Positions 11,815 through 19,431 of a stretch of 37,102 nucleotides of DNA are shown piece by piece. The notes below the pieces were generated by a model. The model worked only from the letters and a program-made list of their open reading frames with translations, had not been told where the DNA came from and searched no databases. The stretch covers positions 1 to 37,102 of the IMG/VR virus record IMGVR_UViG_3300021963_000332. The stretch is one strand, 5' to 3'. Numbering within the stretch: the stretch's first letter is position 1; each line of letters begins with the position of its first letter. The translations under genes and the position numbers were made by a program. The stretch is from a virus.

Positions 11815-12218
11815 TATTTTCCCCTTCGGGCTTGTCGCCCAGCCCTTTTGGCTGCTGGCGTATTCTTAACGAACTGTTTACCTGCTTTGGTTCCAGCCCG
11901 TTTCTTTGCTGATGTGGCAGCATATTCTGCTGCCGACAACTTCTTAATTGCTTTCTCAGGCAAATAGCGTTCACCCGTCGCTTTTGGTCCTTGAGTGGAC
12001 GGTTTACCTGATTTGGTACGCCACTTCTCTTTAGTCCATTTGCTTAAATTGGATTGGGCTTTTGTTTTGCTGCCCGTGTATCCGCCTCCTGCGGCTTTAT
12101 ATTTTTGTGCTACCAGTTGTGCTTTGCGTGCGGACCACTGTCCTGCTTTTCCTCCGTCTGTGCCAGCCATTACACGGTTTTTTATTGTTTCTCGGAGTTT
12201 CGGTTTAGTGTAAGTCAT
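11814..12218 (-). CDS. DUF5872-like basic protein
   Basis: This is a 134-residue Lys/Arg/Gly/Ala-rich protein. It matches the DUF5872 layout: LRETIKNRVMAG, GGKAGQWSARKAQLVAQKY, GGGYTGSKTKAQSNLSKW, WRTKSGKPS, ERYLPEKAIKKLS and a Lys/Arg/Ala-rich end. The family occurs in aquatic phages and large viruses and has no known activity; DNA or chromatin binding is a guess from composition. The ATG overlaps the upstream stop by four bases. Paired with the DUF6321-like gene it forms a separate short operon from the replication genes. Confidence 0.82.
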   Translation of the reverse strand: MTYTKPKLRETIKNRVMAGTDGGKAGQWSARKAQLVAQKYKAAGGGYTGSKTKAQSNLSKWTKEKWRTKSGKPSTQGPKATGERYLPEKAIKKLSAAEYAATSAKKRAGTKAGKQFVKNTPAAKRAGRQARRGK

Positions 12219-12493
12219 TTTGGTTTTGCTGCTTTCGGCACAAGTTTAGTAACACTTTTAATCATAGCCTCAGGAATGTGCGTAACCTGAGAAACCTGAC
12301 CCACCCCACGACACGCAACCAACACCACATACTCAGGCAAATTAGCATTAGCCCAATAATATCCTACAGACTTAACCAAAGCCTGCGTTTCCTTATAACC
12401 ATCAACATCGTGCCACCCTGCTTGCGCATCAAACGCATCCTGCCACTCCACCAGCAACAAATCCCAAGCCCGCAACCCAGCAGTTTTACTCAT
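12215..12493 (-). CDS. Hypothetical protein
   Basis: This is a 92-residue protein from ATG 12493 (GAGGA eight bases upstream). It opens SKTAGLRAWDLLLVEWQDAFD and contains GYKETQALVKSVGYYW and LPEYVVLVACRG, ending in a Lys/Ala-rich tail (KLVPKAAKPK). No family is recognised. The start overlaps the end of the membrane microprotein gene upstream (ATGAGTAA), so translation is probably coupled. Confidence 0.72.
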   Translation of the reverse strand: MSKTAGLRAWDLLLVEWQDAFDAQAGWHDVDGYKETQALVKSVGYYWANANLPEYVVLVACRGVGQVSQVTHIPEAMIKSVTKLVPKAAKPK

Positions 12494-12617
12494 CGTCCGC
12501 TTCCTCAACCCGACGCATCTCCCTAAGCATTGTCCCCACAAACAATACTAGCAGAAGCACCGCACCGATAGTCCCCAACAGCAACCCCAACAACAGTTTC
12601 AACAACCCAATAATCAT
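12486..12617 (-). CDS. Single-pass membrane microprotein (43 residues)
   Basis: This 43-codon ORF has one long hydrophobic stretch (IIGLLKLLLGLLLGTIGA then VLLLVLFVGTML) followed by a charged tail (REMRRVEEADDE). The start context GGTGGGG-TTCAAG-ATG gives a weak ribosome-binding site. It overlaps the next gene by eight bases and is the first gene of the leftward arm after the divergent gap. A membrane role is clear from sequence; function is not. Confidence 0.62.
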   Translation of the reverse strand: MIIGLLKLLLGLLLGTIGAVLLLVLFVGTMLREMRRVEEADDE

Positions 12618-12687
12618 CTTGAACCCCACCCTATCGTCTTGTCTCCGCCTACGGCTAAAGCCTCGGCGGAAAACCCACTAACTCTTA

Positions 12688-12715
12688 CCCCCTCCCCCTA
12701 TTATCCCCCTCCCCC
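12688..12715 (-). repeat. Perfect C5T C5 mirror repeat / G-quadruplex candidate
   Basis: The plus strand has two CCCCCTCCCCC blocks around TATTAT. The 28 bases are a perfect mirror repeat and a perfect direct repeat of the 11-base block. The minus strand therefore has four runs of five G with loops A, ATAATA and A, an excellent intramolecular G-quadruplex pattern. The pyrimidine strand could instead form triplex. Confidence 0.85.
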
Positions 12716-12730
12716 GTTCCCTAACGGACT

Positions 12731-12746
12731 GTGGTCGTATGACCAC
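12731..12746. promoter_or_regulatory. Inverted repeat, possible operator
   Basis: GTGGTC-GTAT-GACCAC has six-base perfect arms and a four-base spacer. It lies 35 bases before the terminase small-subunit start in the divergent gap. It could be a regulator-binding site. Confidence 0.45.
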
Positions 12747-12780
12747 TATCGGTGACAATAGAACCACTACACTATAGGCA

Positions 12781-13209
12781 ATGACAAACGAACCCACATT
12801 AGACACACGGCAAGAAAAATATTTGCAATGGCTAATGATGCCACCATCCCACCGCATCCCCAAAACAAAACAAGAATTCGCCGACGAAAACGGCTTAGAT
12901 TCGTCTACGCTCCGCAGATGGGATAAGAAACCTGCTTTTCGGGCGGAGTGGGAGAAACGGGTTGCCGAACTGCAAGATAGCCCTGAACGCACCCAGCGTC
13001 TGCTGGATGCGTTATACGAGGCTGGGTTGAGCGGAGACAACAAAGCAGCCCAACTGTATTTGCAGGCAACCAACAGGTTGGCTCCAACCCAAATCAAGGT
13101 AGAACACTCTCAGTCTATTGCCGAATTGACGGATGCGGAGTTGGATGCTTTGATTGCTCAAGAGGCTAAAGTGTTGCGTGCGGAACGCTCCAAGGAACTA
13201 GAATCATAA
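12781..13209 (+). CDS. terS: Terminase small subunit (HTH DNA-binding)
   Basis: This is a 142-residue protein. Residues about 28-50 form a helix-turn-helix (KQEFADENGLDSSTLRRWDK), followed by a helical oligomerisation part (NKAAQLYLQATNRL) and an acidic helical tail. This is the layout of phBC6A51-type small terminases that bind the packaging site. It opens the rightward virion arm, although the large subunit lies 2.8 kb further on, separated by tail-tip and lysis genes. The ribosome-binding site is weak (TAGG). Confidence 0.75.
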   Translation: MTNEPTLDTRQEKYLQWLMMPPSHRIPKTKQEFADENGLDSSTLRRWDKKPAFRAEWEKRVAELQDSPERTQRLLDALYEAGLSGDNKAAQLYLQATNRLAPTQIKVEHSQSIAELTDAELDALIAQEAKVLRAERSKELES

Positions 13210-13219
13210 TAGTAGGTAT

Positions 13220-13501
13220 ATGACGACTATTAACGATGCGATGTTCACCGCCCTGCAGGCGTTGCACCCGACGGTTGCCCCAACTTTGGGTGACCTGTTG
13301 CACGCAGAGAACTTGTCGCCCCGTTTGGGTTCGTATGAGTATTATGCTGCTGTTGTCCCTGCTGCTACGACTTGGTCGGATGCTGCTTTGGCGTATTGGT
13401 CGGACCCTGATTATGTGGTTTCCAACCTTGAGTTGGAAGATGGGAACGACCTGCTATTAGAGGACGGGGCTTTTATGCTTTTGGAGGCTGGCAATGTCTG
13501 A
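13220..13501 (+). CDS. Hypothetical virion-arm protein
   Basis: This is a 93-residue acidic protein. The C-terminus has an alternating Leu-Glu pattern (LELEDGNDLLLEDGAFMLLE) that I associate with small structural proteins in phage tail-tip regions. No family is fixed. It overlaps the next gene by eight bases. Confidence 0.72.
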   Translation: MTTINDAMFTALQALHPTVAPTLGDLLHAENLSPRLGSYEYYAAVVPAATTWSDAALAYWSDPDYVVSNLELEDGNDLLLEDGAFMLLEAGNV

Positions 13502-13727
13502 CCTAAAAATTTCTCAACTAACTGCTTTGTTGGGGTCGGCTGCTGCCGACACCGATGTTATGCCAGTTGTGGACATTAGTACTACTTCAACAAAGAAGAT
13601 TACTTTGTCTGAGTTGGTGGAGTATATTGTGAATACGGGTGTGTTTGATGGGGCTGTTTCGGCTTTGGCTCCTTCGGTGTCGTTTGATGATGCCGAAAAT
13701 GTTATTGTTAATGCAGTGTTTTCATAA
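13494..13727 (+). CDS. Tail-fibre-associated small protein
   Basis: This is a 77-residue protein. Its start SDLKISQLTAL followed by DVMPVVDISTTSTKKITLSEL is a pattern repeatedly seen at the N-termini of phage tail fibres and appendage proteins. Here it stands alone, without a following fibre domain. GGAGG lies six bases before ATG 13494. Confidence 0.7.
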   Translation: MSDLKISQLTALLGSAAADTDVMPVVDISTTSTKKITLSELVEYIVNTGVFDGAVSALAPSVSFDDAENVIVNAVFS

Positions 13728-13754
13728 AAGGAACAATTCCCCTAAGGAGTAGAT

Positions 13755-14126
13755 ATGGCAACTTTCAGCAAATTGGCTCTACAGCCAGCAGGCACCACAG
13801 GCGATGGTTTGGGTATCCTTGTGGCTGCTACAGCAACAGCAGGTACAGCAATTCATACGGCTTCCTCAACGGCAACCACCATTGACGAAGTTTGGTTGTA
13901 CGCCTACAATAATCATTCGGCGGATATTCTTTTGACAATTGAGTTCGGTGGCGTTACCGCCCCGAAAGATGTCATCAAGCAGACGGTGACTACGCGAAGT
14001 GGTTTGGTTCTTGTTTGTGCTGGTTTGGTTATCCAAGGTAACGCTAGTGCGAAAGTTGTTCGTGCGTTCGCTGCAACTGCGAGCCAGATTTCAATTTTCG
14101 GCTATGTGAACCGCATCACCGCATAA
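13755..14126 (+). CDS. Putative virion decoration/appendage protein
   Basis: This is a 123-residue Ala/Thr-rich, beta-strand-rich protein: GLGILVAATATAGTAIHTAS, then a strand-loop pattern and ASQISIFGYVNRI. It resembles small appendage or capsid decoration proteins of aquatic phages. AAGGAG lies five bases before ATG 13755. Confidence 0.68.
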   Translation: MATFSKLALQPAGTTGDGLGILVAATATAGTAIHTASSTATTIDEVWLYAYNNHSADILLTIEFGGVTAPKDVIKQTVTTRSGLVLVCAGLVIQGNASAKVVRAFAATASQISIFGYVNRITA

Positions 14127-14138
14127 GGAAGGAACGAT

Positions 14139-14672
14139 GTGTCTAGATACTCTCAGCGTTTATTCGTCGGTCAATCAGTCAGTCAGTTCGGGAAGGCAGG
14201 CGCACCAGAAATGATTACGAAAGTAGATGCGTTCACGGCAACTAATGCTTCGTATGTTGTGCCAGAAGGCGTGACTTACATGGTGGCGTACATTCGTGGT
14301 GGTGGCGGCGGCGTAGGTTCATCTGGCGCAGGCGCAGGTGGCACTTCGTCGGTAGCGTTCGCAAGCGGCACGATTTCGGCAACGGGTGGACCAGCGTGGA
14401 ACGATGGCAACTTGAACCAGAACTTCAGCAAAACTGCTGGCACAACGAATAGCGGCAACGGCGCAACCATGTGTGGCGATTACTCAGGAGTGACTGGCTA
14501 CACGCAATCAAACGCCGCTCAAGATGGCGCACTTATCACCGCTGGTGGCGCAGTCACGGCAGGCGCAACACTCGCAGTCACCGTAGGCGCAGGTGGCACG
14601 GCAGCCGCAGGCGCAAGCGGTGCGGCAGGCGGTTCAGGTTATGTGTATTTGGAATACCAAGTGAAGGCGTAG
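14139..14672 (+). CDS. Glycine-rich tail-tip adhesin-like protein
   Basis: This is a 177-residue protein from GTG 14139 (AAGGAAGGA just upstream; the overlapping ATG 14137 is out of frame). After a short N-terminal anchor and a beta segment (YVVPEGVTYMVAYIRGGGGG) the protein is built of Gly/Ala/Thr-rich repeats such as GAGGTAAAGASGAAGG. Such glycine-rich domains occur in phage receptor-binding tips. The aligned GGC/GCA codons could recombine to change specificity, which is inference. Confidence 0.72.
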   Translation: MSRYSQRLFVGQSVSQFGKAGAPEMITKVDAFTATNASYVVPEGVTYMVAYIRGGGGGVGSSGAGAGGTSSVAFASGTISATGGPAWNDGNLNQNFSKTAGTTNSGNGATMCGDYSGVTGYTQSNAAQDGALITAGGAVTAGATLAVTVGAGGTAAAGASGAAGGSGYVYLEYQVKA

Positions 14673-14680
14673 GTCTGATG

Positions 14681-14887
14681 ATGAGCGAAAGAACAGTTGC
14701 TATCTGTGAACCGAACACAACGAACGGTGTCGTCGTCAATGTCATCGTTGTCTCACCTGAGTGGGTCAATGATGACCCGACGCATCTCATTGAGTACGAC
14801 GAACAGAATCCTGCTGGTATCGGTTGGGAAGTAAAGAACGGCAAAGTGATTCTGCCACCGCCACCACCTGAGCCTGATGATGCGTGA
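14681..14887 (+). CDS. Small hypothetical protein with polyproline end
   Basis: This is a 68-residue protein that opens SERTVAICEPNTTNGVVVNV and contains HLIEYDEQNPAGIGWEV, then ends in PPPPPPEPDDA. The E-Y-D-x-x-N-P-A-x-I-G segment is familiar from small proteins encoded beside phage tail fibres. Two adjacent ATG codons (14678, 14681) are possible starts. A tail-tip assembly role is inferred from position. Confidence 0.68.
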   Translation: MSERTVAICEPNTTNGVVVNVIVVSPEWVNDDPTHLIEYDEQNPAGIGWEVKNGKVILPPPPPEPDDA

Positions 14888-14948
14888 TGCTGACTTAGAT
14901 GAGTTCGTGACACCAGAAAGCGTGACACCTGATGAAACTGAACTGTAA
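14880..14948 (+). CDS. Possible 22-residue peptide
   Basis: A 22-codon acidic ORF begins inside the last codons of the preceding gene and overlaps the holin-like start. It would be translated only by coupling. It has no ribosome-binding site of its own. It may be chance. Confidence 0.25.
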   Translation: MRDADLDEFVTPESVTPDETEL

Positions 14949-15126
14949 ACATCAAGCCGCCCTAGCGTCGTACGCTCGTAGCGTTGTCGGTGCCGTTGTG
15001 GCTGTTGCTGCCACAGGCAATTATGCGCCTGATGATTTGGCGAAGGCTGCTGTTGCTGCGTTGCTTCCACCTATTTTGCGTTGGGTTAATTCAAGTGACC
15101 CAGCGTTTGGTCGGGGTTCCCACTAA
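14932..15126 (+). CDS. Putative holin
   Basis: This is a 64-residue protein with two weakly hydrophobic helices, YARSVVGAVVAVAA (about 14-27) and LAKAAVAALLPPILRWV (about 36-52), then a short polar tail. Two-helix proteins of this size next to a muralytic gene are usually holins, which permeabilise the inner membrane. The muralytic gene follows after a hairpin. Function is inferred from topology and neighbour. Confidence 0.6.
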   Translation: MKLNCKHQAALASYARSVVGAVVAVAATGNYAPDDLAKAAVAALLPPILRWVNSSDPAFGRGSH

Positions 15127-15135
15127 CTCAAAGTG

Positions 15136-15157
15136 ACACAACCCTAGCGGGTTGTGT
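15136..15157 (+). other. Hairpin between holin-like and lysozyme-like genes
   Basis: ACACAACCC-UAGC-GGGUUGUGU, nine perfect pairs, followed by UAUACU and the next gene's GGAGG. There is no U-run, so it is more likely an RNA-processing or attenuation structure than a full terminator. TATACT just after it could also be a -10 box, though too close to the start codon to serve this gene well. Confidence 0.6.
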
Positions 15158-15172
15158 TATACTGGAGGAATG

Positions 15173-15574
15173 ATGAAACTTATTCTTGCTGCCATTTTGG
15201 CGGTGACACCGATGGGCAATCCTGAAACTAGGCGACCCCAACATTGTCCCGAGTATTCGTCACTGGTTGCGTATGTGAACTTCCCGAAAATGGAACGCAA
15301 CAAACTCCACAGTGTTATGCACCGTGAATCTAGGTGTATTTATACGGCTTTTAACTCTAAGGACCCCAACGGTGGCAGTATTGGCTTAATGCAGATTAAC
15401 AAGTTTTGGTGTAAGCCTTCCCGATATTTTCCTGAGGGTTGGTTGCAGCATCAGGGCGTTGTTGATGATTGTGATGATTTGTTTAATCCGTTGTTGAATG
15501 TTGCGGCTGCTAAGGCTATTTTTGATTACAGTTTGGAGCATAATGGTGACGGTTGGCACCCGTGGAGGGTTTGA
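15173..15574 (+). CDS. Exported lytic transglycosylase / lysozyme-like enzyme
   Basis: This is a 133-residue protein. The first 15 residues (MKLILAAILAVTPMG) look like a signal sequence. The lysozyme-fold motifs are Glu52 in MHRESRC and GSIGLMQIN (68-76), as in SLT-type transglycosylases that cut the glycan of peptidoglycan. Four cysteines (25, 55, 80, 100) suggest disulphides and extracytoplasmic location. It could act in lysis or as a virion enzyme. GGAGG precedes the ATG by four bases. Its stop overlaps the terminase start (TGATG). Confidence 0.82.
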   Translation: MKLILAAILAVTPMGNPETRRPQHCPEYSSLVAYVNFPKMERNKLHSVMHRESRCIYTAFNSKDPNGGSIGLMQINKFWCKPSRYFPEGWLQHQGVVDDCDDLFNPLLNVAAAKAIFDYSLEHNGDGWHPWRV

Positions 15575-17172
15575 TGGCTATTGGTGAACTGTTAAACGAA
15601 AAGGAGTGGCGTTTATGCCGTGGCAGCGAAACGGATGATATTGAGCAGCAGTTGGCTGCGTTTACATATTTTTGTGAAAATTATTGGTACATCAAGCATC
15701 CGTCTAAAGGGCGTATAAAGTTTGTGTTGCGTCCCGCACAGGTTGAGACTGTGCGTACTTGGATGAGTGAACGATACACGGTGGTCCTGAAGGCTCGCCA
15801 GATTGGTTTTTCTACTTTGGCTGCAGCGTATGCTTTTTGGATGGCATACTTTTTTGCTGACAGGTTTGTGATTATGTTGTCCCGTACGGAGCGTGAGGCA
15901 ATGAAGTTGTTGTCTAAGTCTAAGTACGGTTACAAGTTTTTGCCGTTCTGGATGCGTTCCAAAGGTCCGACTCAGACTACGGACCATCAGTTGAAGATGG
16001 TGTTTGACAACGAGTCGGCTATTGAGTCGCTGCCATCGGGCAGCGACCCTGCTCGTGGTGAATCAGTGTATGCGGTGTTCGTGGACGAGTGGGCGTTCTT
16101 GCCGAACCCTGAGGAAGCGTGGGCTTCCATTGAGCCTATTGCGGACATTGGTGGTCGTGTGATGGGGTTGTCTACCGCCAACGGGTCAGGCAACTTCTTT
16201 CACCAGTTGTGGGTCGGTTCGCAAACTGGTGCCAACAAGTTTGTTGGCATCTTCTATCCGTGGGATGCGGACGGTGAACGCAACGAGGACTGGTACACCG
16301 ATAAGTCACGCAATATGGCGCAATGGCAACTGCACCAAGAATACCCACGCAGCCCAGATGAAGCGTTCATAAAATCAGGTAACCCTGTGTTTGATATTGA
16401 TTTGTTGAACTCTATTGTGCCCGTTGAGGCTGATGTAGGCTATTTCTATGAGGCTTCCGATGGGTCAGCCTCGTTTATACCCAGCGATGAGGGAGAGTTG
16501 TCTGTTTGGGAGTTTCCGCAACCTGATGGCGTTTATGTGATTGGCGGCGATGTCGCCGAAGGATTACAGCACGGCGATTATAGTTCTGCCCATATTATAA
16601 ACGCCAAAGACGGTAATGTGGTTGCCCATTGGCACGGACATATTGAACCCGATTTGTTTGGTGAAGCGTTAGCGGAGTTGGGTTGGTGGTATAATGGGGC
16701 TTTGTTGGGTGTGGAAAACAACAACCACGGTCTAACCACTGTCAAGGCTGCTCAGCGTGTTGGTTACCGAAATCTTTACAGGACTCGCAAGTTGGGTAAT
16801 ATTCGTTCGGAAGCCACAGAGCAGTTGGGTTGGCGTACGACGACAACTTCTAAGCCGTTGATGGTTGATGAACTTGTCGCCGCTATCCGCAATGAGGACA
16901 TTGTGCTTGTGTGCAGTAAAACGATTGCGGAGTTGCGAACATTTGTTCGCAAATCCAATGGTCGTATGACTGGCAGCCCATACGATGACCGCACTATCAG
17001 TTTGGCTATCGCTAATCAGATGTTGAAGTATGTTTGGTTGCCTGAGTATCAGAATCCGAACATTGTTCCCCGTAACAGTTTGGCTTGGTGGGAAGGTCAC
17101 ATTATGGGGGTGCAAACGGTGCAAAAAGTCCCGTTATGTGCGCATAATGTGAGAACTGCTTCCCGTTTCTAG
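15574..17172 (+). CDS. terL: Terminase large subunit
   Basis: The product is 532 residues. The ATPase part has a Walker A-like loop KARQIGFST (73-81) and Walker B VFVDEWAF (168-175), then a coupling motif around GLSTANGSG. The RNase H-fold nuclease part starts near IGGDVAEGLQHGDYS (about 321-335) with a second acidic site at GVENNNHG (about 380). It translocates and cuts phage DNA at the portal. GGAGG sits six bases before ATG 15574. Confidence 0.93.
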   Translation: MAIGELLNEKEWRLCRGSETDDIEQQLAAFTYFCENYWYIKHPSKGRIKFVLRPAQVETVRTWMSERYTVVLKARQIGFSTLAAAYAFWMAYFFADRFVIMLSRTEREAMKLLSKSKYGYKFLPFWMRSKGPTQTTDHQLKMVFDNESAIESLPSGSDPARGESVYAVFVDEWAFLPNPEEAWASIEPIADIGGRVMGLSTANGSGNFFHQLWVGSQTGANKFVGIFYPWDADGERNEDWYTDKSRNMAQWQLHQEYPRSPDEAFIKSGNPVFDIDLLNSIVPVEADVGYFYEASDGSASFIPSDEGELSVWEFPQPDGVYVIGGDVAEGLQHGDYSSAHIINAKDGNVVAHWHGHIEPDLFGEALAELGWWYNGALLGVENNNHGLTTVKAAQRVGYRNLYRTRKLGNIRSEATEQLGWRTTTTSKPLMVDELVAAIRNEDIVLVCSKTIAELRTFVRKSNGRMTGSPYDDRTISLAIANQMLKYVWLPEYQNPNIVPRNSLAWWEGHIMGVQTVQKVPLCAHNVRTASRF

Positions 17173-17201
17173 TTTTTGGGGAACAACAGCCTCATATTTG
17201 T

Positions 17202-17426
17202 ATGAATCTTGTCTGTAACCAATGCAAAAAAGACTTTGAGGTGGAAGAACTGCCTCGGCGTGGGTCTGTTTGCTTTGGTTGCCACATCAAAACGGTTCGT
17301 TTGGGTTTTACTTATGGTCAGGAGGACTTTCACGGTCCTACGATTCGTGAGCGTCAGCAGCAAATTGTTCAGGATGCCAAAATCAATGGCTATAATCCTG
17401 AACCCGTTGGGACTCGCTGGGTTTAA
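17202..17426 (+). CDS. Small zinc-ribbon protein
   Basis: This is a 74-residue protein. CNQCKKDF and CFGCHIK form two C-x2-C pairs about 18 residues apart. The second half FHGPTIRERQQQIV ... GYNPEPVGTRWV is a distinctive tail. It lies between the terminase and portal. The function is unknown; a packaging accessory role is only positional. Confidence 0.75.
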   Translation: MNLVCNQCKKDFEVEELPRRGSVCFGCHIKTVRLGFTYGQEDFHGPTIRERQQQIVQDAKINGYNPEPVGTRWV

Positions 17427-17429
17427 TGT

Positions 17430-17627
17430 ATGGAACCTATTTGGATTCCTGTTGTCGTTGCCATCATTTCGGGTCCTGCTGTTGTGGTTCTTCAGAAGTT
17501 ACGCAAGGAAAACAGTGACCAGCACGCCGAAGGGCGTGCCCTATTGGAAAGAGTCGCAGACAAGGTGGATGGGGTGGCAACAAAATTGGATGAACATATC
17601 GGATGGCATAAGGGCAGGGGCAAATAA
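17430..17627 (+). CDS. Membrane-anchored coiled-coil small protein
   Basis: This is a 65-residue protein with an N-terminal membrane helix (IWIPVVVAIISGPAVVVL) and a charged helix that can form a coiled coil (ERVADKVDGVATKLDEHI). Phage holin- or spanin-like small proteins have this look. Its stop overlaps the portal start (TAATG). Confidence 0.68.
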   Translation: MEPIWIPVVVAIISGPAVVVLQKLRKENSDQHAEGRALLERVADKVDGVATKLDEHIGWHKGRGK

Positions 17628-19366
17628 TGGCTAAAAAGTCCAACAGCGAGCGTTTGACGCATTACCGTAAAAGTTTGGAAACCTCCAAACGGTGGCGCAA
17701 AGAAGAAGGCTTTGACCAGATTTGGAAGCGTATGTCCGACCTGTATCGTGGTCGCCACTACGAGTATTACAGTGACGCTGACCGCCTACTGGTAAACATC
17801 TGCTTTTCAACGGTCAATGTTATTGTCCCCAGCGTTTCGGTGAACTATCCGAAGATTACTGTTAATGCGACTAAACCTGAGCAGGCTGCCGAAGCAGTTA
17901 TTGCTGAGGCGGTAGTGAACTATTGGTGGCGTAAACACAACATTAAAGAAGAATTCAAGTCCGCTGTTCGGGATATGATTATATTCGGTCACGGTTGGAT
18001 GAAAGTCGGCTACAGGTATGTGGAGCAGGAAGTTTACCTTGATGGCGAGGACGACTCAGAGGATGTTGAAAACAATGAGGTAACACCTCAGACGGTGGTT
18101 TTGGAGGATTCTCCGTTTGCTGAGCGTGTGTCTTGTTACGATGTGTTTGTGGACCCTGATTCTACTTCTATGAAGGATATTCGTTGGATTGCTCAACGAA
18201 TTCGTCGCCCCATTGCTGAGGTGAAGTCCGATAAGCGTTATAATCGTTCCGCTAGGGAGAATGTTGGGACGATGGCGGTTAGCCGTTATGCGGATGACCC
18301 GAGCCAGCGTAAGATTCGTGACAAGGATGTTGGATACGCTGAGATTTGGGAGTATTACGACATTAAGGGTCGTACGATGTGTGTGTTCGCTGAGGGTGGT
18401 GACCAGTTCTTGGTGAAGCCGATGCCGATGCCATATTCGTTTGGTCATCCGTTTGTGATGCTGCGGGATTATGATGTGCCCGACCAGTTTTATCCGATTG
18501 GTGAACTGGAGGCTATTGAGCCGCTGCAGAAGGAGTTGAATGAGACTCGTACGCAGATGATGAATCATCGTAAGCGTTTTGCACGCAAATGGCTATACAA
18601 GGAGTCGGCGTTTGACCAGTTGGGTCGTACGGCTTTGGAGTCGGATGATGACAATGTGATGGTTCCTGTGGTTGGAGATGAGGCTATTGGTAATGTGATT
18701 TCGCCGATGCCTGCCATAATTAGCCCGCCTGAGTTTTATAATCAGTCGGATTTGATTTTGGGTGATATTGACCGTGTTTCTGGTGTGTCGGAGTTTATGC
18801 GTGGTGGCGTATCGGAGATACGCCGTACTGCTACGGAGTCGGCTTTGATGCAGGATGCGGCTAATGCCCGTACTTCCGATAAGTTGGCTACGGTTGAGCG
18901 TGCTATGGCGGAGACAGGTGGGCGTTTGTTGAAGTTGGCTCAACAGTTTATGACTGGTGAGCAGGTTGCCCGTATTATTTCCAAGAATGGTGACCCTGTT
19001 TGGATTAAGTATGACCGTGACTATTTGGCTGGCGATTTTGACTTTGAGGTTGTGGGCGGTTCTACGCAGCCTGTGAATGAGTCGTTCCGTCGCCAGCAAG
19101 CCCTCCAGATTGTAGATGCTATGGCTCCGTTTGCTGCTGCTGGGGTTGTGGATATGGGCAAGATGGCTAGTTATGTGTTGCAGTATGGTTTCGGGGTTAA
19201 GAACCCTGAGCAGTTTATGCAGGCTGCTCCTCCCCCACCTTCACCCGAGGGGCAGTCTGCTGGTTTGTCTATGCCTGAGGGGGTGCCGATTCCGCCTGAG
19301 AATCCGACAGTGCCTCAGCAGGCTGAGGCGGGTATGGCTGGTTTTGAGCAGGGGATGCAAATATAG
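17627..19366 (+). CDS. Portal protein
   Basis: The product is 579 residues. Features typical of portals: an N-terminal helical region with DLYRGRHYEYY, MIIFGHGWMKVGY, the wing strands SCYDVFVDPDSTSMKDIRW, a long stem and clip region (IEPLQKELNETRTQMMNHRK) and SEIRRTATESALMQDAAN before a C-terminal helical barrel. The C-terminus is Pro/Gln-rich. Twelve copies would form the DNA channel to which terminase docks. It directly precedes the scaffold and capsid genes. Confidence 0.9.
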   Translation: MAKKSNSERLTHYRKSLETSKRWRKEEGFDQIWKRMSDLYRGRHYEYYSDADRLLVNICFSTVNVIVPSVSVNYPKITVNATKPEQAAEAVIAEAVVNYWWRKHNIKEEFKSAVRDMIIFGHGWMKVGYRYVEQEVYLDGEDDSEDVENNEVTPQTVVLEDSPFAERVSCYDVFVDPDSTSMKDIRWIAQRIRRPIAEVKSDKRYNRSARENVGTMAVSRYADDPSQRKIRDKDVGYAEIWEYYDIKGRTMCVFAEGGDQFLVKPMPMPYSFGHPFVMLRDYDVPDQFYPIGELEAIEPLQKELNETRTQMMNHRKRFARKWLYKESAFDQLGRTALESDDDNVMVPVVGDEAIGNVISPMPAIISPPEFYNQSDLILGDIDRVSGVSEFMRGGVSEIRRTATESALMQDAANARTSDKLATVERAMAETGGRLLKLAQQFMTGEQVARIISKNGDPVWIKYDRDYLAGDFDFEVVGGSTQPVNESFRRQQALQIVDAMAPFAAAGVVDMGKMASYVLQYGFGVKNPEQFMQAAPPPPSPEGQSAGLSMPEGVPIPPENPTVPQQAEAGMAGFEQGMQI

Positions 19367-19431
19367 TTTTCCCCTAGGGAACAGCCTACTTAATGGGTAG
19401 AGCAACCATCTAGGACTCTGGGAGAAATAAA

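Larger units (their letters stand above)
12618..12780. promoter_or_regulatory. Divergent intergenic region between the two arms
   Basis: This 163-base gap separates leftward and rightward genes and should hold promoters for both. It contains a branched hairpin (CCGCC..GGCT/AGCC..GGCGG near 12648-12673), the C-tract mirror repeat, and an inverted repeat at 12731-12746. It also contains CTATAG close to the terminase start, which reads as a -10-like TATAGT on the minus strand. No promoter with both boxes is convincing on either strand. Confidence 0.5.

Noticed and set aside
12752-12778. GTGACA...TATAGG promoter for terminase
   Set aside because: Spacer of 15 bases and a start beyond the ATG make it unlikely in this form.
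14900-14945. Plus-strand hammerhead (AGAAAGC ... CUGAUGA)
   Set aside because: The core elements are present by chance, but no stems I-III can be built around them and the bases are coding.
15158-15163. Promoter for the lysozyme-like gene (TATACT)
   Set aside because: The transcript would start at or past the Shine-Dalgarno site; it is kept only as a note on the hairpin.
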